The position numbers and the translations under genes were made by a program. Positions 51,416-60,814 of a stretch of DNA of 64,000 nucleotides are shown piece after piece; positions within the stretch are counted from its first letter, which is position 1, and the number at the start of each line of letters is the position of its first letter. The DNA is from Streptomyces sp. NBC_01381 (GTDB lineage: Bacteria; Actinomycetota; Actinomycetes; Streptomycetales; Streptomycetaceae): the NCBI RefSeq assembly GCF_026340305.1, contig NZ_JAPEPI010000001.1:682001-746000 (forward strand), in the 5' to 3' direction. Under the pieces are notes generated by a model. That model was not told the DNA's origin and made no database searches. It saw only the letters and a program-made list of their open reading frames with translations.

Positions 51416-51788
51416 GGGTGTCTGTCTTTGGGTCTCTCACTTGCGGTGCGAGCGCCTGCCGACATCCAGAAGATTAGCACGCTGCCGAGGGTGGATTCAC
51501 ATCCGTATTCGGGGGCACCTGCCCTGGTGGTCCGTGCGGATTGCGGGCCGGCCGTCCGACTTCGGCCGGACCCGGCGATGGTCCGCAGCCGGGTGCGGGA
51601 CACTGGTTTGAGGCCCCCTCTACGATCCCTGATAGAGGAGTCCGGAAGGATCCCGGAACCCTGGTGCGGGCAGCCTTGTGAGAGGCGACACTCATCGACT
51701 GGGCGGACAGGGGGAACCAGCCGATTTCCCGGCGCGTGGATACGATCAGTAAGCAGTACCAGGATGACTACGACGGAGGAGGTGCCCC
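51416..51788. promoter_or_regulatory. Divergent promoter region of tRNA-Leu and the fhaA operon
   Basis: About 370 bases with no convincing gene. It must hold the tRNA promoter (minus strand) and the promoter of the FHA/kinase operon (plus strand). GGAGG lies 7 bases before the fhaA start. I saw no strong palindrome. Confidence 0.5.
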
Positions 51789-52676
51789 ATGGGAGTCATG
51801 AAGAAGTTCGAGCAGCGACTCGAAGGTCTGGTCAACGGCACCTTCGCCAAGGTGTTCAAGTCCGAGGTCCAGCCCGTCGAGATCGCCGGCGCCCTGCAGC
51901 GCGAGTGCGACAACAACGCGACGATCTGGAACCGCGAGCGGACGGTCGTCCCCAATGACTTCATCGTGGAGCTCAGCGCGCCCGACTTCGAGCGCCTGAG
52001 CCCCTACTCGGGGCAGCTCGGCGACGAGCTCTCCGGGATGGTGCGCGAGTACGCCAAGCAGCAGCGCTACAGCTTCATGGGCCCCATCAAGGTCCACCTG
52101 GAGAAGGCGGACGACCTCGACACGGGTCTGTACCGGGTGCGCAGCCGCACACTCGCGTCCAGCACCTCACAGACTCCCGAGCGCGCCCCCGCAGCACCTG
52201 CTGCACCCGCTGCACCCACAGGACCGGGCCCCGCGGACCGCAGACCCCCCGCGGGCGGTGGCTACGGCTACCCGCAGCAGCCCTCCAGCGCTCCTCCCAT
52301 GCCCGCGGCGCCGCCCCCTGGCGGACGCACGGGCGGGCCCGCGCCGGTGCCGAACCGCCCCCAGGGGCCCGGCGCCGGGCCGCTTCCGGGTGCGCAGGTG
52401 CGGCGCTGGATCGAGATCAACGGCAATCGCCATCAGATCTCCCGCCCGACGCTGGTGCTGGGTCGCAGCACCGACGCCGATGTGCGGATCGACGACCCCG
52501 GCGTATCCCGCCGGCACTGTGAGATCCGGACCGGAACGCCCTCGACGATCCAGGATCTCGGGTCTACCAACGGCATCGTGGTAGACGGGCAGCACACCAC
52601 CCGCGCTACGCTCCGCGACGGCTCGCGGATCGTCGTGGGCCAAACCACCATCGTTTACCGGCAAGCCGAAGGGTGA
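51789..52676 (+). CDS. fhaA: FhaA-like protein (DUF3662 plus FHA domain)
   Basis: 295 residues. The N-terminal DUF3662 domain (MKKFEQRLEGLVNGTFAKVF to about 115) is followed by a Pro/Ala/Gly-rich linker (about 125-200). The C-terminal FHA domain (about 205-293) has LVLGRSTDADVRI, GVSRRHCEI and LGSTNGIVVDG, the phosphothreonine-binding residues. In mycobacteria FhaA links PknB signalling to MviN and cell-wall synthesis. First gene of the cluster. Confidence 0.93.
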   Translation: MGVMKKFEQRLEGLVNGTFAKVFKSEVQPVEIAGALQRECDNNATIWNRERTVVPNDFIVELSAPDFERLSPYSGQLGDELSGMVREYAKQQRYSFMGPIKVHLEKADDLDTGLYRVRSRTLASSTSQTPERAPAAPAAPAAPTGPGPADRRPPAGGGYGYPQQPSSAPPMPAAPPPGGRTGGPAPVPNRPQGPGAGPLPGAQVRRWIEINGNRHQISRPTLVLGRSTDADVRIDDPGVSRRHCEIRTGTPSTIQDLGSTNGIVVDGQHTTRATLRDGSRIVVGQTTIVYRQAEG

Positions 52677-52686
52677 AGCGGGGGCA

Positions 52687-53208
52687 ATGTCAGAGCTGAC
52701 CCTGACGGTCATGCGGTTGGGTTTCCTAGCCGTTCTGTGGCTGTTCGTGATCGTGGCCGTCCAGGTCATCCGTAGCGACCTGTTTGGAACACGCGTCACA
52801 CAGCGCGGCTCACGCCGTGAGAACGCGCGACCGCAGCAGGCCGCACGCCAGCAACAGCAGGCCGCGCCGCCTGCCCAGCGCCAGCAGCAGGGCGGTGGCA
52901 GGCAGCGCCGTGGCGCCCCCAGCAAGCTGGTCGTCTCCGAAGGCATCCTCGCGGGCACGACAGTCGCCCTGCAGGGCCAGACGATCTCGCTGGGCCGCGC
53001 GCACGATTCGACGATCGTGCTGGACGACGACTACGCCTCCAGCAGGCATGCCAGGATCTACCCGGACCGTGACGGCCAGTGGATCGTCGAGGATCTCGGG
53101 TCCACCAACGGCACGTATCTGGACCGGACCCGACTCACCACCCCGACGCCCGTTCCGCTGGGCGCGCCGATCCGCATCGGCAAGACCGTCATCGAGCTGC
53201 GGAAGTAG
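52687..53208 (+). CDS. fhaB: FhaB/FipA-like membrane-anchored FHA protein
   Basis: 173 residues. One N-terminal transmembrane helix (about 8-28, MRLGFLAVLWLFVIVAVQVI), a Gln/Arg-rich linker, and a C-terminal FHA domain (about 90-170) with ISLGRAHDSTIVLDDDYASS, RHARIY and LGSTNGTYLD. The mycobacterial counterpart (FipA) is phosphorylated and bridges FtsZ and FtsQ. It is 10 bases downstream of fhaA. Confidence 0.93.
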   Translation: MSELTLTVMRLGFLAVLWLFVIVAVQVIRSDLFGTRVTQRGSRRENARPQQAARQQQQAAPPAQRQQQGGGRQRRGAPSKLVVSEGILAGTTVALQGQTISLGRAHDSTIVLDDDYASSRHARIYPDRDGQWIVEDLGSTNGTYLDRTRLTTPTPVPLGAPIRIGKTVIELRK

Positions 53209-53298
53209 TACGACAATGAGCGAGCGGAGCGAGCGAGCCGACGCGGTCCACACACTGGACGCCAGCGCGCTCCCGACCGGAGGGTGGGCACCGTGCGG

Positions 53299-54885
53299 AT
53301 GTACCCGGAGCCGACGGGCGAGGTGCGCATGAGTCTGTCTTTGCGCTTCGCCGCCGGATCGCACAAAGGCATGATCCGTGAGGGGAACGAGGACTCCGGC
53401 TACGCCGGTCCGCGTCTCCTCGCGATCGCCGACGGCATGGGGGGCCAGGCCGCGGGCGAGGTCGCGAGCTCCGAGGTGATCTCGACGCTCGTCACCCTCG
53501 ACGACGACGTACCGGGATCGGACATCCTGACGTCGCTCGGCACGGCCGTGCAGCGCGCCAACGACCAGTTGCGCCTGATGGTCGAGGAGGACCCCCAGCT
53601 CGAGGGCATGGGGACGACCCTGACCGCCCTCCTGTGGACGGGGCAGCGCCTGGGCCTCGTACACGTCGGCGACTCGCGCGCGTATCTGCTGCGGGACGGT
53701 GTCCTCACGCAGATCACCCAGGACCACACCTGGGTGCAGCGCCTCGTCGACGAGGGCCGGATCACCGAGGAAGAGGCCACCACCCACCCGCAGCGCTCCT
53801 TGCTGATGCGCGCGCTGGGCAGTGGCGAGCATGTCGAACCGGACCTCTCGATCCGTGAAGTCCGCGCCGGCGACCGGTACTTGATCTGCTCCGACGGTCT
53901 CTCCGGTGTGGTCTCGCACCAGACGATGGAAGACACCCTCGCGAGCTATCAGGGCCCCCAGGAGACCGTGCAGGAGCTCATCCAGCTCGCGCTGCGCGGC
54001 GGAGGCCCCGACAACATCACGGTGATCGTCGCCGACGTCCTGGACATCGACAGCGGCGACACCCTCGCGGGACAGCTGTCCGACACCCCCGTGGTCGTCG
54101 GCGCGGTCGCCGAGAACCAGCTCCAGGCGCAGGACGACGGCGCCATGCAGACGCCCGCGGGCCGTGCGTCCGGCCTCGGCCGTCCGGTGCCGCCGCAGCC
54201 CTCCGGAGGCGGCTTCGGCCCTCCCGGGAGCGGTGACACGACGGGATACGTTCCCGAAGGGAACTTCGGCGCGTTCAGCGACGAGGACTTCGTGAAGCCC
54301 GGCGGCGGCCGCAAGTGGCTCAAGAGATCCCTCTACACAGTGCTGGCCCTCACGGTCATCGGAGGCGGCCTCTACGGGGGCTACCGCTGGACGCAGACGC
54401 AGTACTACGTAGGCACCAAGGACGAGCACGTCGCGCTCTACCGCGGCATCGACCAGGACCTTGCCTGGGTCAGCCTGTCCAAGGTGGAGAAGGACCACCC
54501 CGAGATCGAACTCAAGTACCTGCCGCCGTATCAGCGCAAGCAGGTCGAGGGCACCATCCCCGAGGGCAACCTCGACGATGCCCAGAGCAAGATCGAGGAG
54601 CTGAGCCTGCAGGCCTCCGCGTGCGAGAAGGACGCGCAGCGCCGCGAGGCCGAGCGGGAGAACGCCAAGCCCGGCGAGGGCGAGGCGGGCGGCGCGACCG
54701 GTCTGGCGGCCAAGGCCCCCACCGACGATCCGACCGACCCGGCGGACAAGAACGACACAGGCGACACGAGCGACAAGAACAGCACCACCGACAAGAACAA
54801 GTCCAAGACCGCACCGACTCCCACACCCGGCCCCAGCCTCTCCGAGGAAGAGAAGAAGCTGGTCCCGCTGTGCGGTAAGCAGTAA
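53299..54885 (+). CDS. pstP: PP2C-type Ser/Thr protein phosphatase PstP
   Basis: Membrane-bound metal-dependent phosphatase that reverses PknB-type phosphorylation. About 528 residues. The PP2C domain (about 10-245) has REGNEDSGY, ADGMGGQAAGEVAS, HVGDSRAYLLRDG, SDGLSGVVS and GGPDNITVIVAD, all the metal-binding Asp/Glu sites. One transmembrane helix is near residue 340, then an extracellular region and a low-complexity Lys/Asp/Thr tail. The start is uncertain: ATG 53299, GTG 53284 or 53293, or ATG 53329. Confidence 0.93.
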   Translation: MYPEPTGEVRMSLSLRFAAGSHKGMIREGNEDSGYAGPRLLAIADGMGGQAAGEVASSEVISTLVTLDDDVPGSDILTSLGTAVQRANDQLRLMVEEDPQLEGMGTTLTALLWTGQRLGLVHVGDSRAYLLRDGVLTQITQDHTWVQRLVDEGRITEEEATTHPQRSLLMRALGSGEHVEPDLSIREVRAGDRYLICSDGLSGVVSHQTMEDTLASYQGPQETVQELIQLALRGGGPDNITVIVADVLDIDSGDTLAGQLSDTPVVVGAVAENQLQAQDDGAMQTPAGRASGLGRPVPPQPSGGGFGPPGSGDTTGYVPEGNFGAFSDEDFVKPGGGRKWLKRSLYTVLALTVIGGGLYGGYRWTQTQYYVGTKDEHVALYRGIDQDLAWVSLSKVEKDHPEIELKYLPPYQRKQVEGTIPEGNLDDAQSKIEELSLQASACEKDAQRREAERENAKPGEGEAGGATGLAAKAPTDDPTDPADKNDTGDTSDKNSTTDKNKSKTAPTPTPGPSLSEEEKKLVPLCGKQ

Positions 54886-54911
54886 GCAGCCGTTGGGGGC
54901 CTTTGCACACC

Positions 54912-56339
54912 ATGAGCAGTAGCACTACACACACGTCGACCATCGGCGCGATCGGTGCGCCGAGCCGGCGCAACACCGAGCTCGCGCTCCTTGCGTTCGC
55001 TGTCGTCATCCCGCTGTTCGCCTACATCAACGTAGGTCTCGCGCTCGACGGCGAGCTGCCGTCCGGCATGCTCGGCTACGGCTGCGGGCTCGGCCTGCTC
55101 GCGGCCGTCGGTCACATCGTGGTGCGCAGGTTCGCCGCGTACGCGGACCCGCTGCTGCTGCCGCTCGCGACGCTGCTCAACGGCCTCGGTCTGGTCGTCA
55201 TCTGGCGCCTGGACCAGTCGGAGAAGCTGCAGGACCTCGCCAAGGCCGCCACCGGCCAGTTCAGCGCCTCCGCACCGAAGCAGCTGATGTTCTCGGCCAT
55301 CGGCATCGCGCTCTTCGTGGCCGTGCTGCTGCTGCTCAAGGACCACCGCGTCCTGCAGCGCTACACGTACATCTCCATGGTCGCGGCCCTCGTCCTGCTG
55401 CTGCTGCCGCTGGTGCCGGGTCTCGGCATGAACGTCTTCGGCGCCCGAATCTGGATCAGCGTCGCCGGATTCTCCATCCAGCCCGGTGAGTTCGCGAAGA
55501 TCGTCATCGCGATCTTCTTCGCGGGCTATCTGATGGTGAAGCGCGACGCGCTCGCGCTGGCCAGCCGCCGCTTCATGGGCATCTACCTGCCGCGCGGCCG
55601 TGACCTCGGTCCGATCATCGTGGTCTGGGCGATGTCCATCCTGATCCTGGTCTTCGAGACCGACCTCGGTACGTCGCTGCTGTTCTTCGGCATGTTCGTC
55701 GTGATGCTGTACGTCGCCACGGAGCGCACCAGCTGGATCGTGTTCGGTCTGCTGATGTCCTCGGTCGGCGCGGTGGGTGTCGCCACCTTCGAGCCGCACG
55801 TGCAAGAGCGTGTGGACGCCTGGCTGAACCCGTTCTCCGACGCCGTCATCGCCTCGACGGGCAGCGACCAGATCGCCCAGTCCCTGATGGCGTTCGGCTC
55901 CGGCGGCGTGCTCGGCACCGGCCTCGGCCAGGGTCACTCCGACCTGATCGGCTTCGCCGCCAACTCCGACTTCATCCTCGCCACCTTCGGCGAGGAGCTG
56001 GGTCTGGCCGGCGTCATGGCGATCCTGCTGATCTACGGTCTGATCGTGGAGCGCGGTGTGCGCACGGCGCTCGCCGCCCGCGACCCGTTCGGCAAGCTCC
56101 TGGCGATCGGTCTGTCCGGCGCCTTCGCCATCCAGGTGTTCGTCGTCTCCGGCGGCGTCATGGGCCTGATCCCGCTGACCGGTATGACCATGCCGTTCCT
56201 CGCGAACGGCGGTTCGTCCGTGATCGCCAACTGGGCCCTGATCGGCATCCTCATCCGTATCAGCGACACCGCACGCCGTCCTGCCCCGGCGCCCGCCCCG
56301 AACCCCGACGCCGAGATGACCCAGGTGGTCCGACCGTGA
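54912..56339 (+). CDS. FtsW/RodA-family SEDS peptidoglycan glycosyltransferase
   Basis: 475 residues with about ten membrane helices. SEDS signatures include NVFGARIWISVAGFSIQPGE, VFETDLGTSLLFFGMFVVML, and the C-terminal GVMGLIPLTGMTMPFLANGG. It polymerises lipid II with the PBP encoded next, the pair being close to RodA-PbpA in mycobacteria. The next gene starts with a GTGA overlap. In sporulating Streptomyces this pair is linked to spore wall or growth-related synthesis. Confidence 0.93.
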   Translation: MSSSTTHTSTIGAIGAPSRRNTELALLAFAVVIPLFAYINVGLALDGELPSGMLGYGCGLGLLAAVGHIVVRRFAAYADPLLLPLATLLNGLGLVVIWRLDQSEKLQDLAKAATGQFSASAPKQLMFSAIGIALFVAVLLLLKDHRVLQRYTYISMVAALVLLLLPLVPGLGMNVFGARIWISVAGFSIQPGEFAKIVIAIFFAGYLMVKRDALALASRRFMGIYLPRGRDLGPIIVVWAMSILILVFETDLGTSLLFFGMFVVMLYVATERTSWIVFGLLMSSVGAVGVATFEPHVQERVDAWLNPFSDAVIASTGSDQIAQSLMAFGSGGVLGTGLGQGHSDLIGFAANSDFILATFGEELGLAGVMAILLIYGLIVERGVRTALAARDPFGKLLAIGLSGAFAIQVFVVSGGVMGLIPLTGMTMPFLANGGSSVIANWALIGILIRISDTARRPAPAPAPNPDAEMTQVVRP

Positions 56340-57799
56340 ACAAGCCCCTGCGCCGGATCGCGATCTTCTGCGGGCTCCTCGTCCTTGCCCTGCTCGCCCG
56401 GGACAACTGGCTCCAGTACGTGCAGGCCGACACCCTCGCCGAGCACAAGAAGAACCGCCGCGTCTCCATCGAGCGGTACGCCCAGCCGCGCGGCGACATC
56501 ATCGTCGACGGCAAGGCCATCACCGGCTCCAAGGAGTCCGGCAGCGGCGACTTCAAGTACCAGAGGACGTACAAGAACGGGCCCATGTGGTCCCCCGTCA
56601 CCGGCTTCGCCTCGCAGCGCATCGGTGCCACGCAGATCGAGTCCATCGAGGACGGCATCCTCACCGGCAACGACGACCGGCTCTTCTTCACGCGCAGCCT
56701 GGACATGATCACGGGCAAGAAGAAGGAGGGCGGAAACGCCGTCACGACCCTCAACGCGCGCGCGCAGAAGGCCGCGTACGAAGGTCTCAAGGGCCGCGGC
56801 AAGGGCGCGGTCGCCGCGATCGACCCCTCCACCGGCGCGATCCTGGCGCTTGCCTCCGCTCCTTCGTACGACCCGTCGGACTTCGCGGGAATCACGAGCA
56901 AGGAAGGCAAGCTCTTCCAGAAGCTGGACAAGGACAAGGACCAGCCGCTGCTCAACCGCGCCCTGCGCGAGACGTACCCGCCCGGCTCCACCTTCAAGGC
57001 CGTCACCGCGGCCGCCGCCCTGGAGCACGGCCTGTACGACGACATCGACTCGCCCACCAAGTCCCCGCTGCCCTGGACGATGCCCAACACCCAGACCGAG
57101 CTGAAGAACGAGGGCAACATCCCCTGCAAGAACGCCACGCTGCGCGAGGCGCTGCGGGTGTCCTGCAACACCGTCTTCGGCAAGATCGGCTCGGACCTCG
57201 GCAAGGACGACATGTTGGAGACGGCCGAGAAGTTCGGCTTCAACTCCGAGCAGTTCGTCCCGGTTCGTTCCAACGCCTCCGTCTTCCCCAAGGAGATGGA
57301 CAAGCCGCAGACCGCGCTCTCCTCCATCGGCCAGTTCGAGACGGCCGCGACGCCGCTGCAGATGGCCATGGTCGCCTCCGCGATCGCCAACGACGGCACG
57401 CTCATGGAGCCGTACATGGTCAGCGAGCTGCAGGCGCCGAACCTGGACGTGATCGAGAAGCACGCTCCCAAGGAGATGAGCCGGCCGCTCTCCGAGGAGA
57501 ACGCGCAGAAGCTCCAGGACATGATGCAGACAGTCGTGAACGAGGGCACCGGTCGGAACGCCAAGATCGACGGCGTGACCGTCGGCGGCAAGACCGGTAC
57601 GGCCCAGCACGGCGTCGACAACAGCGAGAACCCGTACGCCTGGTTCATCAGCTACGCCAAGACCGACTCCGGTTCGCCGGTTGCCGTCGCCGTGGTGGTC
57701 GAGGACAGCGCCGCCAGCCGTGACGACATCTCCGGTGGCGGTCTCGCCGCCCCCATCGCCAAGGACGTGATGCAGGCGGTTCTCGACAGCAAGAAGTGA
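56336..57799 (+). CDS. pbpA: Class B penicillin-binding protein (PbpA-like transpeptidase)
   Basis: 487 residues, one N-terminal transmembrane anchor (about 5-22), then the dimerisation part and transpeptidase. The three active-site motifs are in place: PPGSTFKAVTAA (SxxK, about 220), VSCNTVFGKIG (SxN) and TVGGKTGTAQHG (KTG). It crosslinks peptidoglycan together with the SEDS protein encoded just before it. GTG start overlaps the previous stop. Confidence 0.94.
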   Translation: MNKPLRRIAIFCGLLVLALLARDNWLQYVQADTLAEHKKNRRVSIERYAQPRGDIIVDGKAITGSKESGSGDFKYQRTYKNGPMWSPVTGFASQRIGATQIESIEDGILTGNDDRLFFTRSLDMITGKKKEGGNAVTTLNARAQKAAYEGLKGRGKGAVAAIDPSTGAILALASAPSYDPSDFAGITSKEGKLFQKLDKDKDQPLLNRALRETYPPGSTFKAVTAAAALEHGLYDDIDSPTKSPLPWTMPNTQTELKNEGNIPCKNATLREALRVSCNTVFGKIGSDLGKDDMLETAEKFGFNSEQFVPVRSNASVFPKEMDKPQTALSSIGQFETAATPLQMAMVASAIANDGTLMEPYMVSELQAPNLDVIEKHAPKEMSRPLSEENAQKLQDMMQTVVNEGTGRNAKIDGVTVGGKTGTAQHGVDNSENPYAWFISYAKTDSGSPVAVAVVVEDSAASRDDISGGGLAAPIAKDVMQAVLDSKK

Positions 57800-57967
57800 C
57801 CCCCGTCACGGCCTCTTCACATCAGTGCACGTTGCGATACCGGTCCTGTATCGGGTGACGGTCGCGGCCGGGTCACGTAAGGCGAGCCGGGTACGGTATG
57901 CCCGGACAGCACACCGCCGGACCACACATGGGTGCGGTCGGGACTGACGGAGAGGGCTGGATTAGCT
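57800..57967 (+). promoter_or_regulatory. Promoter region of pknB
   Basis: 168 bases without a gene. GAGAGGGC lies upstream of the pknB ATG. The gap allows transcription of pknB separate from the upstream cluster, though no terminator is visible. Confidence 0.4.
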
Positions 57968-59968
57968 ATGGAAGAGCCGCGTCGCCTCGGCGGGCGGTAC
58001 GAGCTGGGCCAGGTGCTCGGCCGAGGCGGGATGGCGGAGGTTTACCTCGCGCACGACACCCGTCTCGGACGCACCGTGGCGGTGAAGACGCTGCGCGTTG
58101 ACCTCGCGCGCGACCCGTCATTCCAGGCCCGGTTCCGCCGCGAGGCCCAGTCGGCCGCCTCGCTCAACCATCCTGCGATCGTCGCGGTCTACGACACCGG
58201 CGAGGACTACGTGGACGGGGTCTCCATCCCGTACATCGTGATGGAGTACGTCGACGGCTCCACCCTGCGGGAACTCCTGCACTCCGGGCGCAAGCTGCTG
58301 CCCGAGCGCGCCATGGAGATGACGATCGGCATCCTCCAGGCCCTGGAGTACTCGCACCGCAATCAGATCGTCCACCGCGACATCAAGCCCGCGAACGTCA
58401 TGCTGACGCGCAACGGCCAGGTCAAGGTCATGGACTTCGGCATCGCCCGCGCCATGGGCGACTCCGGGATGACGATGACGCAGACGGCCGCGGTCATCGG
58501 CACGGCGCAGTACCTCTCGCCGGAGCAGGCCAAGGGCGAGCAGGTGGACGCGCGAAGCGACCTCTACTCGACCGGCTGCCTGCTCTACGAGCTGCTCACG
58601 GTCCGCCCGCCCTTCGTGGGCGACTCCCCGGTCGCGGTGGCCTACCAGCACGTACGCGAGGAGCCCCAGGCACCGAGCGTCTTCGACGGCGAGATCACGC
58701 CCGAGATGGACGCGATCGTCCTGAAGGCCCTCACCAAGGACCCGGACTACCGCTACCAGTCGGCCGACGAGATGCGCGCCGACATCGAGGCCTGCCTCGA
58801 CGGCCAGCCCGTCCAGGCCACCGCCGCCATGGGCGCGGTCGGCTACGGCAGCCACCCGGACGACCAGCAGACGGCGATGCTGCGCCCGCAGCCCGGCGGC
58901 GCCCAGACGTCGATGATGCCGCCGGTCGGCCCGGACGACGGCTACGACGATCATTCGCGCCGCCGCCAGAAGAAGAGCAGCACATCTACGGTGCTGCTGG
59001 TTCTGGCGGGGCTGCTGGTGCTGGTCGGCGCCATTCTGATCGGGAAGTGGGCGTTCACCGGGGGTGGTGGGGGCAATGACTCGCTGAAGGCTCCCAACTT
59101 CGTGGGCGAGGAATACACGGAGGCCAAGACGCAGGCCGGAAACGTCGACCTGGAGCTCGCAATCTCGGAGCGCAAGCCCTGCGCGAAGTACCCGAAGGGC
59201 GAGATCTGCAGCCAGGACCCGGGCGCCAACGCCAAGGTCAGCAAGGGCGACACCATCAATGTGGTGGTGTCGACGGGTGCGCCGAAGGTCGCGGTGCCGA
59301 ACGTCATCGGTGACAACATCGACGACGCCACGGATGAGCTCGAGGGCCCCAAGTACCGGTTCAAGGTCCTGCCGAAGCGGGTGGAGTCCCCTCGGCCCGT
59401 GGGCGAGGTCCTCGATCAGGACCCGGTACTCGGTACTGAGGTCCAAAAGGGCAGCACGATCACCCTTGAGGTCGCCAAGGCGAAGACTCAGGTCCAGGTC
59501 CCTGACGTCACCGGCCTCGACTACGAAGCCGCCGCGCAGCGGATCACGGGTGAGGGCCTCACTCCCAAGCGTGAGGACGTGGCCAGCGACTCCGTCGAGG
59601 AGGGCAAGGTAATCCAGACCTCCCCGGCAGCCGGTACGAACGTCGATGACGGCTCCACCGTCACCGTCCAGGTAGCCAAGGCCGCCGAGCAGGCCACCGT
59701 GCCCGCACTCACCGGCCAGAAGCTCAAGGACGCCCGTAAGGCCATCGAGGACGCCGATCTGACGGTCGGCACCATCACGGGCCCGCAGGAAGACGACGCC
59801 CTCGTGGTCCTCTCCCAGCCCACCGCCAACGAGCAGGTCCCGCCGGGTACGGCGATCAACCTGACGACGGCGGGCGGCGACCAGGGCAACGGCGGAGGCA
59901 ACGGCGGGGAAGACGACGGAGGCACCCTCTTCGGAGGCGGCACGGGCTTCCGCAGCGAAAGGGACTGA
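57968..59968 (+). CDS. pknB: PASTA-repeat Ser/Thr kinase PknB
   Basis: 666-residue membrane kinase. The kinase domain (about 11-275) has LGRGGMAEVYLAHD, VAVKTL, HRDIKPANVMLT, DFGIA and GTAQYLSPEQA. After a linker there is one transmembrane helix (about 342-362). Four extracellular PASTA domains follow (about 375-440, 441-508, 509-577, 578-645), which bind muropeptides or lipid II. It ends with a Gly-rich tail. It belongs functionally with PstP, FhaA/FhaB, FtsW/RodA and PbpA. The start is the ATG at 57968; the frame is open 12 codons further. Confidence 0.95.
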   Translation: MEEPRRLGGRYELGQVLGRGGMAEVYLAHDTRLGRTVAVKTLRVDLARDPSFQARFRREAQSAASLNHPAIVAVYDTGEDYVDGVSIPYIVMEYVDGSTLRELLHSGRKLLPERAMEMTIGILQALEYSHRNQIVHRDIKPANVMLTRNGQVKVMDFGIARAMGDSGMTMTQTAAVIGTAQYLSPEQAKGEQVDARSDLYSTGCLLYELLTVRPPFVGDSPVAVAYQHVREEPQAPSVFDGEITPEMDAIVLKALTKDPDYRYQSADEMRADIEACLDGQPVQATAAMGAVGYGSHPDDQQTAMLRPQPGGAQTSMMPPVGPDDGYDDHSRRRQKKSSTSTVLLVLAGLLVLVGAILIGKWAFTGGGGGNDSLKAPNFVGEEYTEAKTQAGNVDLELAISERKPCAKYPKGEICSQDPGANAKVSKGDTINVVVSTGAPKVAVPNVIGDNIDDATDELEGPKYRFKVLPKRVESPRPVGEVLDQDPVLGTEVQKGSTITLEVAKAKTQVQVPDVTGLDYEAAAQRITGEGLTPKREDVASDSVEEGKVIQTSPAAGTNVDDGSTVTVQVAKAAEQATVPALTGQKLKDARKAIEDADLTVGTITGPQEDDALVVLSQPTANEQVPPGTAINLTTAGGDQGNGGGNGGEDDGGTLFGGGTGFRSERD

Positions 59969-59989
59969 CCCTCCGCAGTACACGAGAGG

Positions 59990-60025
59990 AGCCCCGGTCA
60001 CCGCTCGCCAGCGGTGACCGGGGCT
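59990..60025. terminator. 16-bp perfect hairpin between convergent genes
   Basis: Arms 59990-60005 and 60010-60025 pair completely around CGCC. It lies 22 bases after the pknB stop and 28 before the convergent sortase stop, so it probably serves both. Confidence 0.88.
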
Positions 60026-60052
60026 CTGTCGTGCTCGAGGTCGTGCTCGAAG

Positions 60053-60790
60053 TCAGTCGGCAAGCTCAGCCGGCGGCGTCCGCTTGTTGTCGACCTTCTC
60101 GATGCGCTCCAGCTCGCCCCACACGATGTAGCGGTAGTTGGACGTGTAGACCGGCGTGCACGTCGTCAGGGTGATGTAGCGGCCCGGCTTCTTCGCACCC
60201 GATTCCTTGGGGACCGGGTTCAGGACGTTCACGTTGTACTTCGAGGTCTCGGGGAGGGTCGCGTAGACCTTGTAGACGTACCACTTGTCCCGGGACTCGT
60301 AGACAATCGCGTCGCCCTCCTTGATCTTGTCGATCTTGTGGAACTTCGCGCCGTGCCCGTCGCGGTGCGCGGCCAGCGTGAAATTGCCCTCCTTGTCCTC
60401 AGGGAGGGCCGACTTGATCGGGTCTTCGTAGTAGCCCGCGACGCCGTCGTTGAGGATCTTGTTGCTGGTGCCCTTCTTGATCAGCACCTCGCCGCCGCCC
60501 ATCGCGGGTACGTGCAGGAAGCCGATGCCGTCCTTGGTGTTCAGGTTCCCGGGGCCGCCCGCCCAGCGGTCGCGGACCCTGTCGCCCTGCTTGTGCGCCT
60601 CGCGGTCGGCGACGACGTTGGTCCACCACAGGGAGTAGACGACGAAGAGGCCGAGCACCAGCCCCGCGGTGATGAGGAGTTCACCGAAGACGCTGACCGC
60701 CGTGGCGATGGGCCCGCGGCCCCGCGGCCGCGGGGCGGGCGTCTCGGCCTGCTTCTCGTCGTGGTCGGCGTGGTCGGTCGTCGCTGCCAC
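60053..60790 (-). CDS. srtE: Class E sortase
   Basis: Sortase that joins secreted proteins to peptidoglycan. 245 residues: disordered cytoplasmic start, one transmembrane helix (about 32-52, VFGELLITAGLVLGLFVVY), then the beta barrel with the catalytic His in TLAAHRDGHG and Cys in YITLTTCTPVYTS, plus Arg in YRYIVWG. In S. coelicolor two class E sortases anchor the long chaplins needed for aerial growth. It is the last of three sortase genes here. Confidence 0.92.
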   Translation of the reverse strand: MAATTDHADHDEKQAETPAPRPRGRGPIATAVSVFGELLITAGLVLGLFVVYSLWWTNVVADREAHKQGDRVRDRWAGGPGNLNTKDGIGFLHVPAMGGGEVLIKKGTSNKILNDGVAGYYEDPIKSALPEDKEGNFTLAAHRDGHGAKFHKIDKIKEGDAIVYESRDKWYVYKVYATLPETSKYNVNVLNPVPKESGAKKPGRYITLTTCTPVYTSNYRYIVWGELERIEKVDNKRTPPAELAD

Positions 60791-60814
60791 TGGATCTGCC
60801 CCGTTCTCACCGTG

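Noticed and set aside
51474-51695. 73-codon minus-strand frame in the tRNA/fhaA gap
   Set aside because: Ser/Pro-rich, no ribosome site, no similarity; the gap is better explained as promoter DNA.
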